Assembly: GCA_027596195.1 (NCBI GenBank)
Contig: JADGJG010000027.1
Span: 1-64,000 of the forward strand
Length of the DNA: 64,000 nt
Direction of reading: 5' to 3'
Source of the DNA: Podochytrium sp. JEL0797
Taxonomy: Eukaryota > Chytridiomycota > Chytridiomycetes > Chytridiales > Chytriomycetaceae
Shown here: positions 48,264 through 59,827 of the stretch, piece after piece
Numbering within the stretch: position 1 is the stretch's first letter
How the letters are laid out: each line of letters opens with the position of its first letter
Program-made: the position numbers and the translations under genes
The notes under the pieces: model-generated
Told to the model about the DNA's origin: nothing
Database searches by the model: none
The model's input: the letters and a program-made list of their open reading frames with translations, nothing else

Positions 48264-51200
48264 CTATTTCAGGTATCCACAACGCGGGTCGAATTCCCAG
48301 CTAAACCCCGCAAAGAGTGAGTAAAATCGCCAGCAAAAAACAAAAACAAATCAAAAAATACTCAACAAGTTGCTCCAGTATCCTGCCGCAAAGATTCCTC
48401 CCGTTCCCTTCGTCCCCGCCCCACCATACGGATTGCCATCACCCGCCGTCCATCCCGTCGCGGGGTCACCGTACTCATCGCCAACGCTGAGTGCCCGAGA
48501 AGATTCAGCAACGAATTTGACAAGATCAAAACAACAAAATAAACATACACGAGATAATCCGGAACCATGAGTCCCGTCCTGAAAGGAATCGTCCACACGG
48601 CCCGCTTGAATCCAAGCTCATCGATTCCCGTAATATACATTCCCATCAGCGTACGCGTTGGAGACGGCGCCAAGAACAGCATTCCTACAAAACGCAAAAA
48701 CAGTTCAGAATCGATCCCACTTCCCCCTTCAACACACACCCCCTTACCCGTCCCCGGAGCCTCATACTTTTTCGACTCAATCTGAAACCCCCCACTCTCC
48801 AAAAACTTGACCAACTTGGCATTCCCTTCCGCCCCACCCTCCTTCTCTCTCCGCCGCGTAAACAAATTGTCTTTGGGACCTCCCAACACAATCAAATGGT
48901 ACTTGGCCGCAATCCCGTCCCTCACGTCAATGTCGCGGATGATTTGCGTTCCGCCGCGGCCGTAGAGGTACCATGAGGTTGCAATCAGTTGGGCGTTGCG
49001 GTGGTATACTTCGTGTGAGATGGTTGTGGGGTTCGAAGGGATGACAATGAGGAAGGGGTGGTTGAGGATTTGGGCGGCTGGGCCGTATGTGCTCCAGTAG
49101 CGTTCTTCACTGATCCAGAGGAGGTCGGGGACAAGCTGATGGATGTGGCCCAAAATCAGTTTAAGCAATTCAACTCGAAAATGGACATCTAATGGTTTAC
49201 CTTCCACTCCTTCTCTCCATCCATCCGCAAATACGACGGCCCAATCTTAGGAGGCTCGTTGAACACCATCCCGTCAATCTCCCAGCTGTCAATCTGGGCC
49301 CGCTCGTCTTGCAAGAACCCGAATCGACGCACGTTGATGGTGTTGAGGATCCAGTGGTTGCCTTCGCGGTGTACTCGGATTTGGGCCAGTCTGATGCATC
49401 GACAAAACAGATAAGCGATTGAAGAGTGGAGGAGGGATGAAAGCGCTGGCGGGAATACGAACCTGAACGGCACTTCGAGCTGCAAAATCTTGATCCCGCC
49501 TTTACTTCCCGTGGATCCTGGGTTCAATGTGCTAATGGTGAATGCTTTCGGGAGCCGTGGGCGTGATAACCCGGGGTTCTTGGCCGGGTCCAAATGCTGG
49601 TCCAAGAACGTGCCCAACACGTCGTCGTTCATGATTCCAGTGAACCAGTGACCTTGGCCGTGGACTTCAGAGAGACTGAAAGTTGGAGAGGAGGAGATTT
49701 TGGAGTTAGAAACTATTGACCCGCCCACACGCGAGAAAACAGCTGGTACGCAACTTGACAGAATTCGGGTCCCGGTTCCACTCATTCACAAGACGCACGA
49801 TGCGCCGCGTATTAATCGGTGGAACGTTGTCGTCGCTTCCTCCCGTGCGTGCCAAAATTGGGATCCCGGCCTGTGTCGGCGCGTTTCGAAAAGTAAGAAC
49901 CAATCACGTTGGAGGGTGGGAGGGATGAGATTGAAAATTTACCATGTTGGCAGCGTACATGTCAATATCGTTTTCTGCAATCGAAGATTCCATGATCTGG
50001 GGTTGGGGTTTTGGTTCATGAGAAAAACAATCCAACAAAAAAACGACTCCTACCGCGCGGAAAATCGGGTCCGTGTAGGCGTCTCCAATCCGCATGTAAT
50101 ACGGCGTATAGAACTGGATCTTGAGGTACCCCGACGCAGGCATGGCTGTTTCGAAGAGAAATTGAATCAGATTCGACTATTTCCAAATTCAACAGAAAGG
50201 CATCAAACCAGCCAATGCACGATCTGGGTAATGCGAAGACAGCCACCATGCTCCTTGTCCTCCGTTGCTGTGTCCTACGAGAACAAAATAAGGATGTTTG
50301 AGTGGGGACACAATCGAACGACAAACGAGTCGTATTATTTTACCAGAGTAGACGAGCTTATTGGGATCAATCCCAACCTTCTCGGCTATAAGTGGAGGGA
50401 CGCCGTACAAATGCGTCATGGCATGAAGTGCCGATTCGACATTCAAAAACGACGGGCCGTGCCAATCGAATCCCCTGTTGGTGTTGAGGATACAATTATA
50501 GTTGAGAATAGAGCTAAAGAAGGGAGGAGAGAGGACAAGATTTTACCAAGCGGTGCGACCTGTTGGAAACAAGATCTGCGAGGACAAAACAAATCAGACC
50601 TTTCGTTTTGGGAAACCCACAAATACAGCAAGCCATACCCATGCATAATCTTGTCGCTTAAAGGCCTCCGTCCAAAATGGGTTCTCGGCTTCGACACCGG
50701 CGCTAACAGAAAAAATCACGCGATTCAAAACAAACGCGTGCGAAAAAAAACAAGCCAAAAAAAAGTCGTACCCATGAAGAGCCAGAATCACGGGACATTT
50801 GGCTTCCCCAATTGTAGAACACGCTTTGGCCGGTGGCAATGTCATGGCTAAAAAACGACACAGAATCAGCACCACAACAAGCGCAAAACACCCCAGCGCG
50901 CACCCCACCCCCCCCCACACACACACACACAACAATGAATGCGTACCATAATGAACAACATTATCATAGTCCAAAAACGTAATCTTGTACGGCTCCCCCC
51001 ACGACCGCGATCGAATCTCATACGCCTTGCTCGTGACCATAAACACGTCTTTGCGGTCCAAATCGTACAACTCGATTTCAAAATACACGGACGTGATAGC
51101 CGCGCTGGGGTCCGTGGTTTCCTCCGGGTCGAACGTCACGTCGATGGGGAGCGGGTAGATTTGTCCTGGGGCGAGTTTGAGGCTGAAGAGGACGGGGATG

Positions 51201-52711
51201 GATGCTTTGAGCTGCATTTGCGCGTGCGGTTTATGATTTTTGGGGAGTGGGGAGGTTTGAAGTGTGAGCACAAACAGTTTTCTCAAGGGGGAGAATCGAC
51301 GAATATGATGTTGGTCACCTTGGTCCCATCGTTCGAAACCGCTCGAATATCCAAGATCTGAACCCACCCAGGAGCACTCAACTCCTGTCTCCCCGATGAC
51401 GGGTTCCCAAACGCATCCACCATCATCTCCGCCGACATATCCACATCGGGTTCCGGGTTATCAGCCATATGCTGCATCCGCATGTGTTCGCTCACGGCAA
51501 TAAATGTGTTCATGATGGTGACGGAGAAGAAAGGTGTGATGAGACGCGAGTCCATCGTTTCGGGGACCACGGCGTCGTTGTCGAATAGAATAATGTTGCG
51601 GGACGGAGTGTCTTGTGCGACTGGAGAGAATTTTCCCGAGAATGTAATTTTGGGGGGTAATGCGCTGCGGGTTGAGGACAAAGCGGGATCAATTTGGTGC
51701 CACATGATGGTAAGCAAAACGTCGGTTTGCCCTCACCCTCCAAACAGACGCACATCCATCACGCCGCAAACGTACAGCGAATGTTCTCCCTTCTCAAGGA
51801 GCATCGCGGTGCCCGACGCGTGGGCGTATCCATACACGTTTCCGGCATATGCCTTGTCGTTGATTTTGTACGAGACGACGTTATCGAAGGACACAATATA
51901 TACGCCAGTTTTGGGCACTACAAGAGTGCCGCGGAAGTAGATGGCGTGGTGGAGGGACGTCCAGCCTGGGAGATTCCGAGTTAGGAATTTCGCGCATTTC
52001 CACGCGAGGACCGCATTCCACCACAAAAAGGGTTACCAAAAGGGCCCTGGTTGAACTCCCAGCGCACATTCGCAAAATCAACAGGTCCCACGGTCTGCTC
52101 CTCTTTGTTTGTGAGGACTTTGAACCACTGCACGAAACCCTCGTCGGCGAGTTCGGACGGGTATTTGTCAGTGGTTGAGTAGGGGATGGCCTCGAAGCCG
52201 CCTGGGTGGGGGAGGGTGGGTGGTGAGTGGGGTGTGGTGGGGTGCGCGAACGGGGTACCGTAGGCAGAAAGCGGGTCGACGCCAAGCTCGCGTGCGCCCA
52301 TGGCAAAGGGGCCGAGGGCCTAGGCGGTTGCGTTAGAATTGGTTGTTGCGAGGCCAGGCAGGGAAGAGTTAGTGCTCGACAAGGGGAGGGGCCAACAGAC
52401 ACGCATCCTCCCTAGGCGATACACGCCCCCCACTAGGAGACACACCCCCCACTAGGATACACCACACTCTACTAGGCCATACAGGCACGGCACTTTACCT
52501 CCCACTCGTCCGGAAGCAGCGGCACATTTTCCCCGCTTAAGGTGGCGGAGTTGACCAGAGGCGACTGCGCGTGGAGTGCGTGGACCGTGAGAGCCTGGCA
52601 GGGTGTGAGTGTGAAGGTGTAGTGGCATGGCACGCAGAAACAAAAACACACCACAAGTGCCCCCAACAGTGGCTTGCAAAGCATTCGCGGTGATTTCTGG
52701 ATTTTTTTCAA
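48264..52711 (-). CDS. Large secreted alpha/beta hydrolase, prolyl-oligopeptidase/S9-like
   Basis: The start at 52709-52711 gives MKKIQKSPRMLCKPLLGALV, a signal peptide with a long hydrophobic core. The body spans about fifteen exons and would be about 1,000 residues. N-terminal region: FVQWFKVLTNKEEQTVGPVD and VDFANVRWEFNQGPFG; beta-rich region GWTSLHHAIYFRGTLVVPKT. Middle: LKLAPGQIYPLPIDVTFDPE. Hydrolase domain: CPVILALHG (oxyanion-type), WGFDWHGPSF, nucleophile GHSNGGQGAWW, ALAGLMPASGYLKIQ, acid GGSDDNVPPINTRRI, and histidine GQGHWFTGIMND. These place Ser, Asp and His in S9 order. The C-terminus ends NFWEFDPRCGYLK at TAG 48264-48266, using donor GTTGAG. Its substrate is unknown. A serine peptidase or esterase acting outside the cell is likely. 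Confidence 0.75.
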
Positions 52712-52860
52712 TCATAAAACGAACAGAACAGAAGAGAAGAGAAAAGATGATCAGGAACTTTCAAACTTATGTATGATTATCAGATAAACGAGAGAGAGAG
52801 AAAAAACGCGCATTTTGTACCCGACACAATGCTGCCCACATCCAACCCAGCAACCCCCCT

Positions 52861-53559
52861 TCACTGAACCTTCTTCTTCCACGCCCCCCTCCCTCTCCCC
52901 CTCCTTGCTCCACCCCACCCCCCACGCCCCCCTCTCCCGCGCTTGGCAACAACTTCCCCAGAACGCGTCGCTTCTCCGCCCCCATTCCCCACCACCACCG
53001 CCTCACCCTCCCCCTTCTTCACATCCCCGTCATTATTCAAAGACTGCACGGAACCAAGCATCGGCGACGATTCCGAGTCCGACGAGCTTCGGGACCCGGC
53101 GTTTCCTGGCGGGCTTGTGATTGTGGACGCGGGACGCGAGACGGTGCGGGACCACCAGAACCGGGACGATCCGTAGAACGAGTCGCCTTCGAAACGGACC
53201 GATGCTTTCGAGGGGAGAGCCGCGCGGCGGAGAGTTGTGGGCGTGTTGGACGCGATTGTGGTTGTTGTGTTGGACTCGTTGGCGGTTGCGTCGATGGATC
53301 GTTTTCTGGGGCCTGGTTTTGTTGGGGCAGTGAGGTATGGGTAGCCGTTTGTGGGGTTGTGGAGTTCTTGTGGAGGCGACAGGGAGTCCGAGGGCAAAGT
53401 GGATCCCGTGACTGAGAAGAAGGGGAACTTGATGAACACGGCGGATCCGTGATCGGCGTTCGTAATGTTAGGTTTTGGCGAGCGGGTTGGGGTTCCTTTG
53501 CGTCGTTTGACGGGAGAGAGCGGTGGGGAATTGAGGAGTTGCACTTGAGGAGTGGACAT
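52861..53559 (-). CDS. Unknown Ser/Pro-rich protein with RGG tail
   Basis: A single-exon frame of 232 residues starting MSTPQVQLLNSPPLSPVKRR. Short patterned segments include NADHGSAVFIKFPFF and KASVRFEGDSFYGSSRFWWS. The second half is Ser/Gly-rich and ends in GRGGRGGWGGARRGRGRGAW-type repeats. I do not recognise a family. SP/TP-rich starts plus RGG tails are common in RNA-binding or CDK-regulated proteins, but that is only suggestive. An upstream ATG-less frame up to 53744 shows no domain. Confidence 0.5.
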   Translation of the reverse strand: MSTPQVQLLNSPPLSPVKRRKGTPTRSPKPNITNADHGSAVFIKFPFFSVTGSTLPSDSLSPPQELHNPTNGYPYLTAPTKPGPRKRSIDATANESNTTTTIASNTPTTLRRAALPSKASVRFEGDSFYGSSRFWWSRTVSRPASTITSPPGNAGSRSSSDSESSPMLGSVQSLNNDGDVKKGEGEAVVVGNGGGEATRSGEVVAKRGRGGRGGWGGARRGRGRGAWKKKVQ

Positions 53560-53811
53560 TGGCTGGGAAGATTGGAGAAAAAAAATCGCGGGTTCGAATA
53601 AGGCTTGATCGCGAGTTTGGTGTACTCACGTGTGTATCTGGCTCGTGGACTTGACTGTAAAGAAACGAAACGGTCTTGAGGTTCTTTTTGTGGGCGTGAA
53701 GTTCCTTTGTTCAGGCGAAGGAGAGATGAGGAAAAAATTCCCATTGTTGCCGGACCTCTCTCGATCAGGCTCTTTTGATTGATCCATAATCACTTCATTA
53801 TTTAGTTTTCT

Positions 53812-54688
53812 TTATTTCGCGCCGTCTCGGATCGCTGCAACATATTCTTCATGCAATTCTGGGTAGTTTTTTCGAATCTCTTCGGCGAGCTGGTCGTGCA
53901 GGTTCTGTTTCATTCAATGTATACGTGCAAACAGATTTTGAATCGCGTGTGCGTGTGTGTGTATGTGTGTGTTTTCGAGAGAGCGAGAGCGAGAACGATG
54001 CGATACGAGGACGAACAAATCGGCAACATCGATGAAAATATCATCCACACGGGATTGAATATCAGAGGGGTATAGGTGAAGGGAAAGAAGGAGCAATCAG
54101 TCTCACACCACAACAAAAAAAGGGGGGGAAGCATTTCCAACGAACCTTGACAGACGTGATGATTCCATTCGTTTTCTGGTTCTTATCCACAAGCACTTGT
54201 GTCATATCTTTGGTGTATGTGTCTGGATTCCCGCCGGATTCGATGCATCTGTGCGTTTGTGTGTGGTTTGGCGAGGGGGGGGGGGGGGGATTTCGCACGT
54301 CAGTATCGAGCCTGTAGCCATCATAAGACGAAACGTGGCTCAGTTGACTCAACTCGATGGCTGACATGGGCACATTCATGTGCACCTGCTGTGCGGCTGA
54401 GTCCACGTCTTGCAGGTTCGTTGTGAGTCGGTTTCTAGTCGAAAAGAGAATCAGACCACCATTGTGAAAAGGAGAAAGGAAGAGGGGAACAAGGTACATT
54501 CTCTTGTGCAGCACCGGTGCACTGTCTGGCTGGTAGTCAAAGGTTGTGGCGCTGATTTTGAAGAGGGTGTCGATCGTGCGCATGATGTTTTTTTCGAGGG
54601 AAGCGAGGGATTTGGTCGAGTCGGGCGGTGGGGGTTGGTATTGCTGTGGTTGTTGCGGCGGTTGCGGAGTGGACTCCATGGCGGGCAT
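53812..54688 (-). CDS. MED10: Mediator subunit MED10
   Basis: The start at 54688 gives MPAMESTPQPPQQPQQYQPP. Exon 1 holds KSLASLEKNIMRTIDTLFKI and QPDSAPVLHKRM. Exon 2 holds NRLTTNLQDVDSAAQQVHMN and VPMSAIEL. Exon 3 holds CIESGGNPDTYTKDMTQVLV and KNQKTNGIITSVK. A long intron (about 230 nt, includes GT-repeat sequence) then joins NLHDQLAEEIRKNYPELHEE, ending YVAAIRDGAK at TAA 53812-53814. The phrase sequence TNLQD.D...Q.VH...P...I..IESG.NPD.YTK is diagnostic of MED10/Nut2. It is part of the middle module of Mediator linking activators to RNA polymerase II. An intron between exons 2 and 3 holds a run of 15 G (54275-54289 on plus). Confidence 0.9.
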
Positions 54689-54843
54689 CGATTTTTTGGC
54701 AGTTTTTTTTTTTGGTTCTCGCGCAAAAGAATCATGAAATCACTTCTTCCGTTCTTCATTCCTCTTTCGTATTTTCCATCCAATTCAGAGAAATTTATTT
54801 GTATATCACTCATCCTCCAATATTTTTTTCCACGGGGAATAGT

Positions 54844-55721
54844 TTAGTGGTGCTCGCCAGAGTGGGGCTTGTTCTTGACAACATACAAAGCGGGGAAGGT
54901 TCCCTCCTCACGCTGCTCGTCCCACTGCTCAATCTATCGAGAAACAAAAAAAGGTCAACAAAAAAAACACGCTCCCCCCAAAAAAAACACACAACCCGCA
55001 TACGAGAAAAAAATGGGAGGGGGGAGAATACATACCCACTTGATGGGGCACAAGGTCTTGTACACGGACTTGAACTGGTTGCAGGGAGCGTACTCCTCGC
55101 CCTTGTTGGCCACGCACTTGAAGTAGTCGACGTAGTTTTGCCAGCAGTTCTTGGTCTGTTTATTTGTGACGCGAAAGGGGAGAACGAGGAGGAGGGGTCA
55201 GTTTCGGGTGTTGATTTCGAGAGGAGGGTGCTTTTTTTCGCCGGGGGAGGTGCGTGTGTGTACCTGGTTCTGGTTAGGGAAACGGGCGTCGAATCCTGCA
55301 GTCTGTTACGAGCAGAAAAGGAGCGATTAGTAAGTGCAACAGGGGTGACGGGGGGTAGGAACGTTGAGGAGGGAGAGTGAGTCATGCTCGCCAAACGGGG
55401 GGCCAGAAAACGAAAATTGGACCCGGGTTGAGTCCGATCTCGTCTGACCGTCGTTTCCATGGGTTTGCGTCGCGCATCGTTTTGGGTGGGATGGGGGATC
55501 CGCATGTATGTGGCATGCGTGGGGTGTGGTGTGGTTGGTGGGAGGGATCCTCGTTGGATTTGAGTCTCCTTTGGCGCATCTCTCGCGCTGGGTTGAGGGG
55601 GGCAGATCCGGCTCAGGGGTGTAAAGGTGGAGTGCTGTTGGGGTCTGGATGTGCTCTCGCGGGATGCGGGGCGCGCGTGTGGAGTTGAGGGACGTACTTT
55701 CAGCTCGATCTTTCCTTCCAT
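54844..55721 (-). CDS. COX12: Cytochrome c oxidase subunit 6B (Cox12)
   Basis: Exon 1 (start 55719-55721) encodes MEGKIELK. Exon 2, after about 370 nt of intron, encodes TAGFDARFPNQNQ. Exon 3 encodes TKNCWQNYVDYFKCVANKGE and QFKSVYKTLCPIKW. The last exon encodes IEQWDEQREEGTFPALYVVK and ends in NKPHSGEHH at 54844. The twin-cysteine pattern C-x9-C ... C-x10-C (NCWQNYVDYFKC and PCNQFKSVYKTLC) is the Mia40-oxidised helical hairpin. FDARFPNQNQ.KNCWQNY and WDEQREEGTFP are diagnostic. The C-terminal ALYVVKNKPHSGEHH extends a little beyond the usual end. It sits on the intermembrane-space side of complex IV. Confidence 0.94.
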
Positions 55722-56056
55722 CGTGGTTGATTTTTTGGTGGAGAAAAAAGTGCAAATGCTCGAGAATGGGCGATTCATTCGCGTTTGGAAAGGATGAGAC
55801 GGGAATCGGAAAAAAGACGGGCAGCGTTTGATAACTTGTTTTTGCGAGCAATTTAGCGTATGCTCCAGCTCTTAAGTTCGATATTGTGCTAGAATTCGCG
55901 TTTTTCTGCCACCAGCCCTCGCCCCCCTATCCCCCTCCTCCCTTCCACAATTTACCACAAGGTATTCCATTGTTTCTCCACCCATTCATTTTCTTTTCTT
56001 CTCCATCACGTGGCTGAGAATTCAAAAGGAAAAACAAAAAAACACAAAAACCACCA

Positions 56057-56665
56057 ATGTTTGCAGCCATCCTCCGTCGCTCAGCACCAACCACCCGACC
56101 CACCCTCCTCAAAACAACCCCCATCTCAATATCCTCTGCCTTCACCCACCCACCCGCACCACTCCACCGCCTCCCTGCCTCCACACTCTTCCTCACTCGC
56201 ATCAGAACTTACACCACACCGGTCTCCTCTCCGCCATCTCAACCTGATGACGCTCAGCAACAGAAACTGTCGATTCAACCGCGCATGTTGATTGGGTTCA
56301 CGTGCAACAAGTGCGATACACGGTCGCATAAATTCATGTCTAAGAAAGCGTATGACACGGGGGTGGTGATTGTTACTTGTGACGGGTGTGAGGCGAAACA
56401 CCTGATTGCGGACCATTTGGGATGGTTTGACACGGTTGGAGGGAAGGTTGGGAATATTGAGGATATTGTGGCGAGGATGGGTGGGGATCGGGAAGGGAGA
56501 GGGGTCGTGAGGTTGCGGGCCGGAGATGTGTTGACTGGGGAGGGGGAGGGGGAGGGGAGTGGGAAGGGAGGGGAGGAGGGGTTGATGGAGTGGTTGCCGG
56601 AGAGGGCGGATGCGGCGGCTGGGTTTGGGAAGAAGGAGGAGAGTGGGGATGGAAAGAAGGAGTGA
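56057..56665 (+). CDS. ZIM17: DNL-type zinc finger Zim17/Hep1 (mtHsp70 escort)
   Basis: A single exon of 202 residues. The N-terminus from 56057 (MFAAILRRSAPTTRPTLLKT) is Arg/Ser/Pro-rich with no acidic residues and looks like a mitochondrial presequence of about 60 residues. The DNL core is LIGFTCNKCDTRSHKFMSKK, AYDTGVVIVTCDGCEAKHLI, then ADHLGWFDTVGG. It has two CxxC zinc pairs and the D/H-N/H-L signature in modified form (ADHLGWF). The C-terminal ~70 residues are Gly/Glu-rich and variable. Zim17 keeps mitochondrial Hsp70 soluble and is needed for import and Fe-S biogenesis. The gene lies head to tail with the WD40 gene on the other strand. Confidence 0.93.
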   Translation: MFAAILRRSAPTTRPTLLKTTPISISSAFTHPPAPLHRLPASTLFLTRIRTYTTPVSSPPSQPDDAQQQKLSIQPRMLIGFTCNKCDTRSHKFMSKKAYDTGVVIVTCDGCEAKHLIADHLGWFDTVGGKVGNIEDIVARMGGDREGRGVVRLRAGDVLTGEGEGEGSGKGGEEGLMEWLPERADAAAGFGKKEESGDGKKE

Positions 56666-56717
56666 AGAATTTTGGTTTGTTTGGATTCGGGTGAGGGACA
56701 TTATTGGAATTCAGTAA

Positions 56718-58487
56718 TCAAAACAATACATTCATCAAAGTTTCGTACACTTTCACGGTCCCATCATCGGAACAAGTATACAACAGCTTCCCGTCTGGAT
56801 GGATCAAAACATCACGAACTTCAACTTCTTCATGATCCCTCAACACGCCCGCCACGCGTCCACTTTCCAACTCAAATATCACAACGTCCCCGCAGTTCGT
56901 GGGTGCCACGAGCACGCGCGATGTGCAAGCGATTTTGGTGGGCCAAGAGTTGCTTTGGTACATTTCGTTTGAATATGACTGGATCGTCTCGATTCCAAAC
57001 GTGCCGTTGAGAGTGTTTGGGTATGTGATTTTGTGGAGTACGACTGAATTCGGGATTGCGTCTGCAAGAAGTGTGTCAACAACAAAACAAAAGGGGGGGA
57101 GAATCGAATCTCACTTTTGTCCACGAGTTCAACACCCCTGCTCATCACGTATGTGAAAATAGCGGGTCGTAACGCGTTTGTGGTGGTATCCATTTCGTCG
57201 TCTTCGAGAATATCAACAACGTCGGTTTCGAGAACGCTGGACCAATCTGTGACTGGTTGAGGCAGGTGACTGGGCGGAGGGACTACGGTCAGAAAATCGC
57301 AATAGCAGCTGAAGGGAGAGGGGAAGGTTTGGATCATCTGTTTTTTTTGTTTTATGTTCAACGAGAGCGCGCTCCGGGGTCCCATCCGAGGAAAAATATA
57401 CATACCGCTTCGGTTTCAAAATCGAATATAGAAATGCGGTCGTCGCATGCGGCGAGGAAGTACTTGTTTCCAGTGTGGGGCAGGAAGGTGATGCAGAATG
57501 CAATGCACGTGTTGGCAGAGTCCGTGAATCGCGAGCTCGAGACTTCTTGACTGGTGAGCCCATCCCGAGAAGAAGAAAAAACGCGTTTCAACACTATATC
57601 AACGGGTCCAAGAACAGAGGTCACACTCACGTCCAGTCCTTTGACATTTTCCACTTTCGAATGTACCCTTCCTCGCTCGCCGAGACATAATACGGTTCTT
57701 GCTTAAAAACGACGGCTTTGAGGCAATAGATTTCTTCTTCGTGACCCGTCAACCGCGCAATCACTGTCCCAGAGCAAATATCGAAGATTTTGATCTCGCA
57801 CGGCAGGATAGCGTTATCTTGCTCCTGATCACACCACTGATTACGGTCCTTCTGTTTCCCAGCCAGCGCGAGGGACAACGAATACTTTGGCAGCGCATGA
57901 GTGGACTTGGCAGTGGTTGTTTTGGAATCAACGCGAGTCTGAACGCGTGCAGATGTTGGGTTGTGGTATTCAGCGAGCAGGATGGGGAAAGCACCCGTGT
58001 GGAATTCGTCCATGACTCCGCTGTCGAGAAAGTGGTCGTCGCGCAGGGTTGCAATGAAGGTGCCGGTGGTGGCGTGCCAGGCGGTTGCGCTGCCTTCTTG
58101 GGAGAGAGTTACGAGAATGGTGGCGCAGGGGGAGAGAAGCATGGCTGTGACGGGAGCTTTGGATTCGCGGTGGAAGGGGATTTGGTGGGGTGCGAGGGGG
58201 GCTTGTGGGTGTGGGGATGAGGGTTGGTTTTGCACAGGGTTCGGAGAGGGAGTTGGAGATGTGTTTGGATGGTTGGAAGCAGTGTGTGGGGCTGGCAGTG
58301 GCTCTGGGGCCGGCGATGCTGTGGACTCGCGCGAGAACTCCTTGCGCAAACTGAGACGCAGGTCGAGATGCGTTGGATGCATCAGGTCTAAGGTGGTGTT
58401 GTGCATAGGAGCCAGCTGGGCATCGAGGCGTGCGATTCGCCAAGGATCGAGGAGGGATTCTGGTTCGTGGGCTAAGTGTGAGGGCAT
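56718..58487 (-). CDS. WD40-repeat protein, unassigned
   Basis: The start is taken at 58487 (MPSHLAHEPESLLDPWRIA). An N-terminal Pro/His-rich part precedes WD-like repeats: TAMLLSPCATILVTLSQEGS, then the clear GHEEEIYCLKAVVFKQEPYY ... EEGYIRKWKMSKDWT. After introns come NTCIAFCITFLPHTGNKYFL, DRISIFDFETEAV and a linker with TDVVDILEDDEMDTTTNALR. The last exon is VAPTNCGDVVIFELESGRVA and VRDVLIHPDGKLLYTCSDDG, ending VKVYETLMNVLF. I do not recognise the family. Repeat spacing suggests a beta-propeller. Its start codon is 54 bp from that of lumazine synthase (divergent). Confidence 0.7.
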
Positions 58488-58541
58488 CGAGGGAATTTGC
58501 CAAAAAAAAAACACTCCCCGAACTCCTCCCTCACTTCACCA

Positions 58542-59205
<664 letters not shown>

Positions 59206-59369
59206 TTCCTTTCCTTTCATTTGCAATAAACATCAATTGGCGGCAAAGGTTATGAACTGGCCTGCGGATGTCTCAGGACTTGTCTGGCGGGCAACTGCTT
59301 GCCTTTAATCAAAGAACATTCACACTCGATCCCAGAAAAAGCCGCAATCACTTCATAAAACAAAGATCG

Positions 59370-59745
59370 ATTCTCGCGTTCCCAGCAAAAGAGTGATTCT
59401 TTTGCCTGCCTCGATCACCCTTCTCTGGCACAAGTTTGATTCACTTCGCGTTCCCGGTAAAAAAGTAATTCTCTTGTCTGCCTCGATTGCTGCGTGGGCT
59501 ACGCGTCCCTGGAACCAGTTTGATTCACTTTCGTACCTCAGTTGCTGCCTGGTCCACGCGTTCCTGGCTAAAGAGTGATTCTCATGTCTCTGCCTCGATT
59601 GCTGCGTGGGCTACGCGTCCCTGGAACCAGTTTGATTCACTTTCTTACCTCAGTTGCTGCCTGGTCCACGCGTTCCTGGCTAAAGAGTGATTCACTTGCT
59701 TGCCACTACGTGATTCATTTGCTGGCCTCGATCACTGTCTGGCAG
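59370..59745. repeat. Minisatellite, ~112-bp unit made of two related ~55-bp halves
   Basis: Two near-identical units start at 59481 and 59593 (CCTCGATTGCTGCGTGGGCT). Each is followed by a second half starting at 59536 or 59648 (CCTCAGTTGCTGCC). Both halves share the skeleton CCTC.xTTGCTGC.TGG then ACGCGT.CCTGG and GA.TGATTC. Decayed relatives flank on both sides (59370-59480 and 59700-59745), so about six to seven half-units are visible. The region does not code (frames are short and repeat-driven). It lies between RIB4 and the membrane protein. Confidence 0.88.
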
Positions 59746-59827
59746 GGGGCGGAGCGCATAGGCCAAGGTTTCAAAACAGCTTTAAGAAATTCTTATTAGA
59801 ATGCAAAGCCGTGTTTATTTCCTGATT

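Noticed and set aside
49700..50851. 383-codon open frame on the plus strand opposite the secreted hydrolase
   Set aside because: It runs across hydrolase exons and introns, has no domain-like pattern, and the minus strand has a clear catalytic triad. Its length is likely chance.
53580..53640. tRNA-like GGTTCGAATAAG string
   Set aside because: No matching acceptor or anticodon stems nearby; it lies just upstream of a coding start.
59370..59745. CRISPR-like array
   Set aside because: Units are contiguous ~112-bp tandem copies without short identical repeats and unique spacers; also a eukaryotic context.
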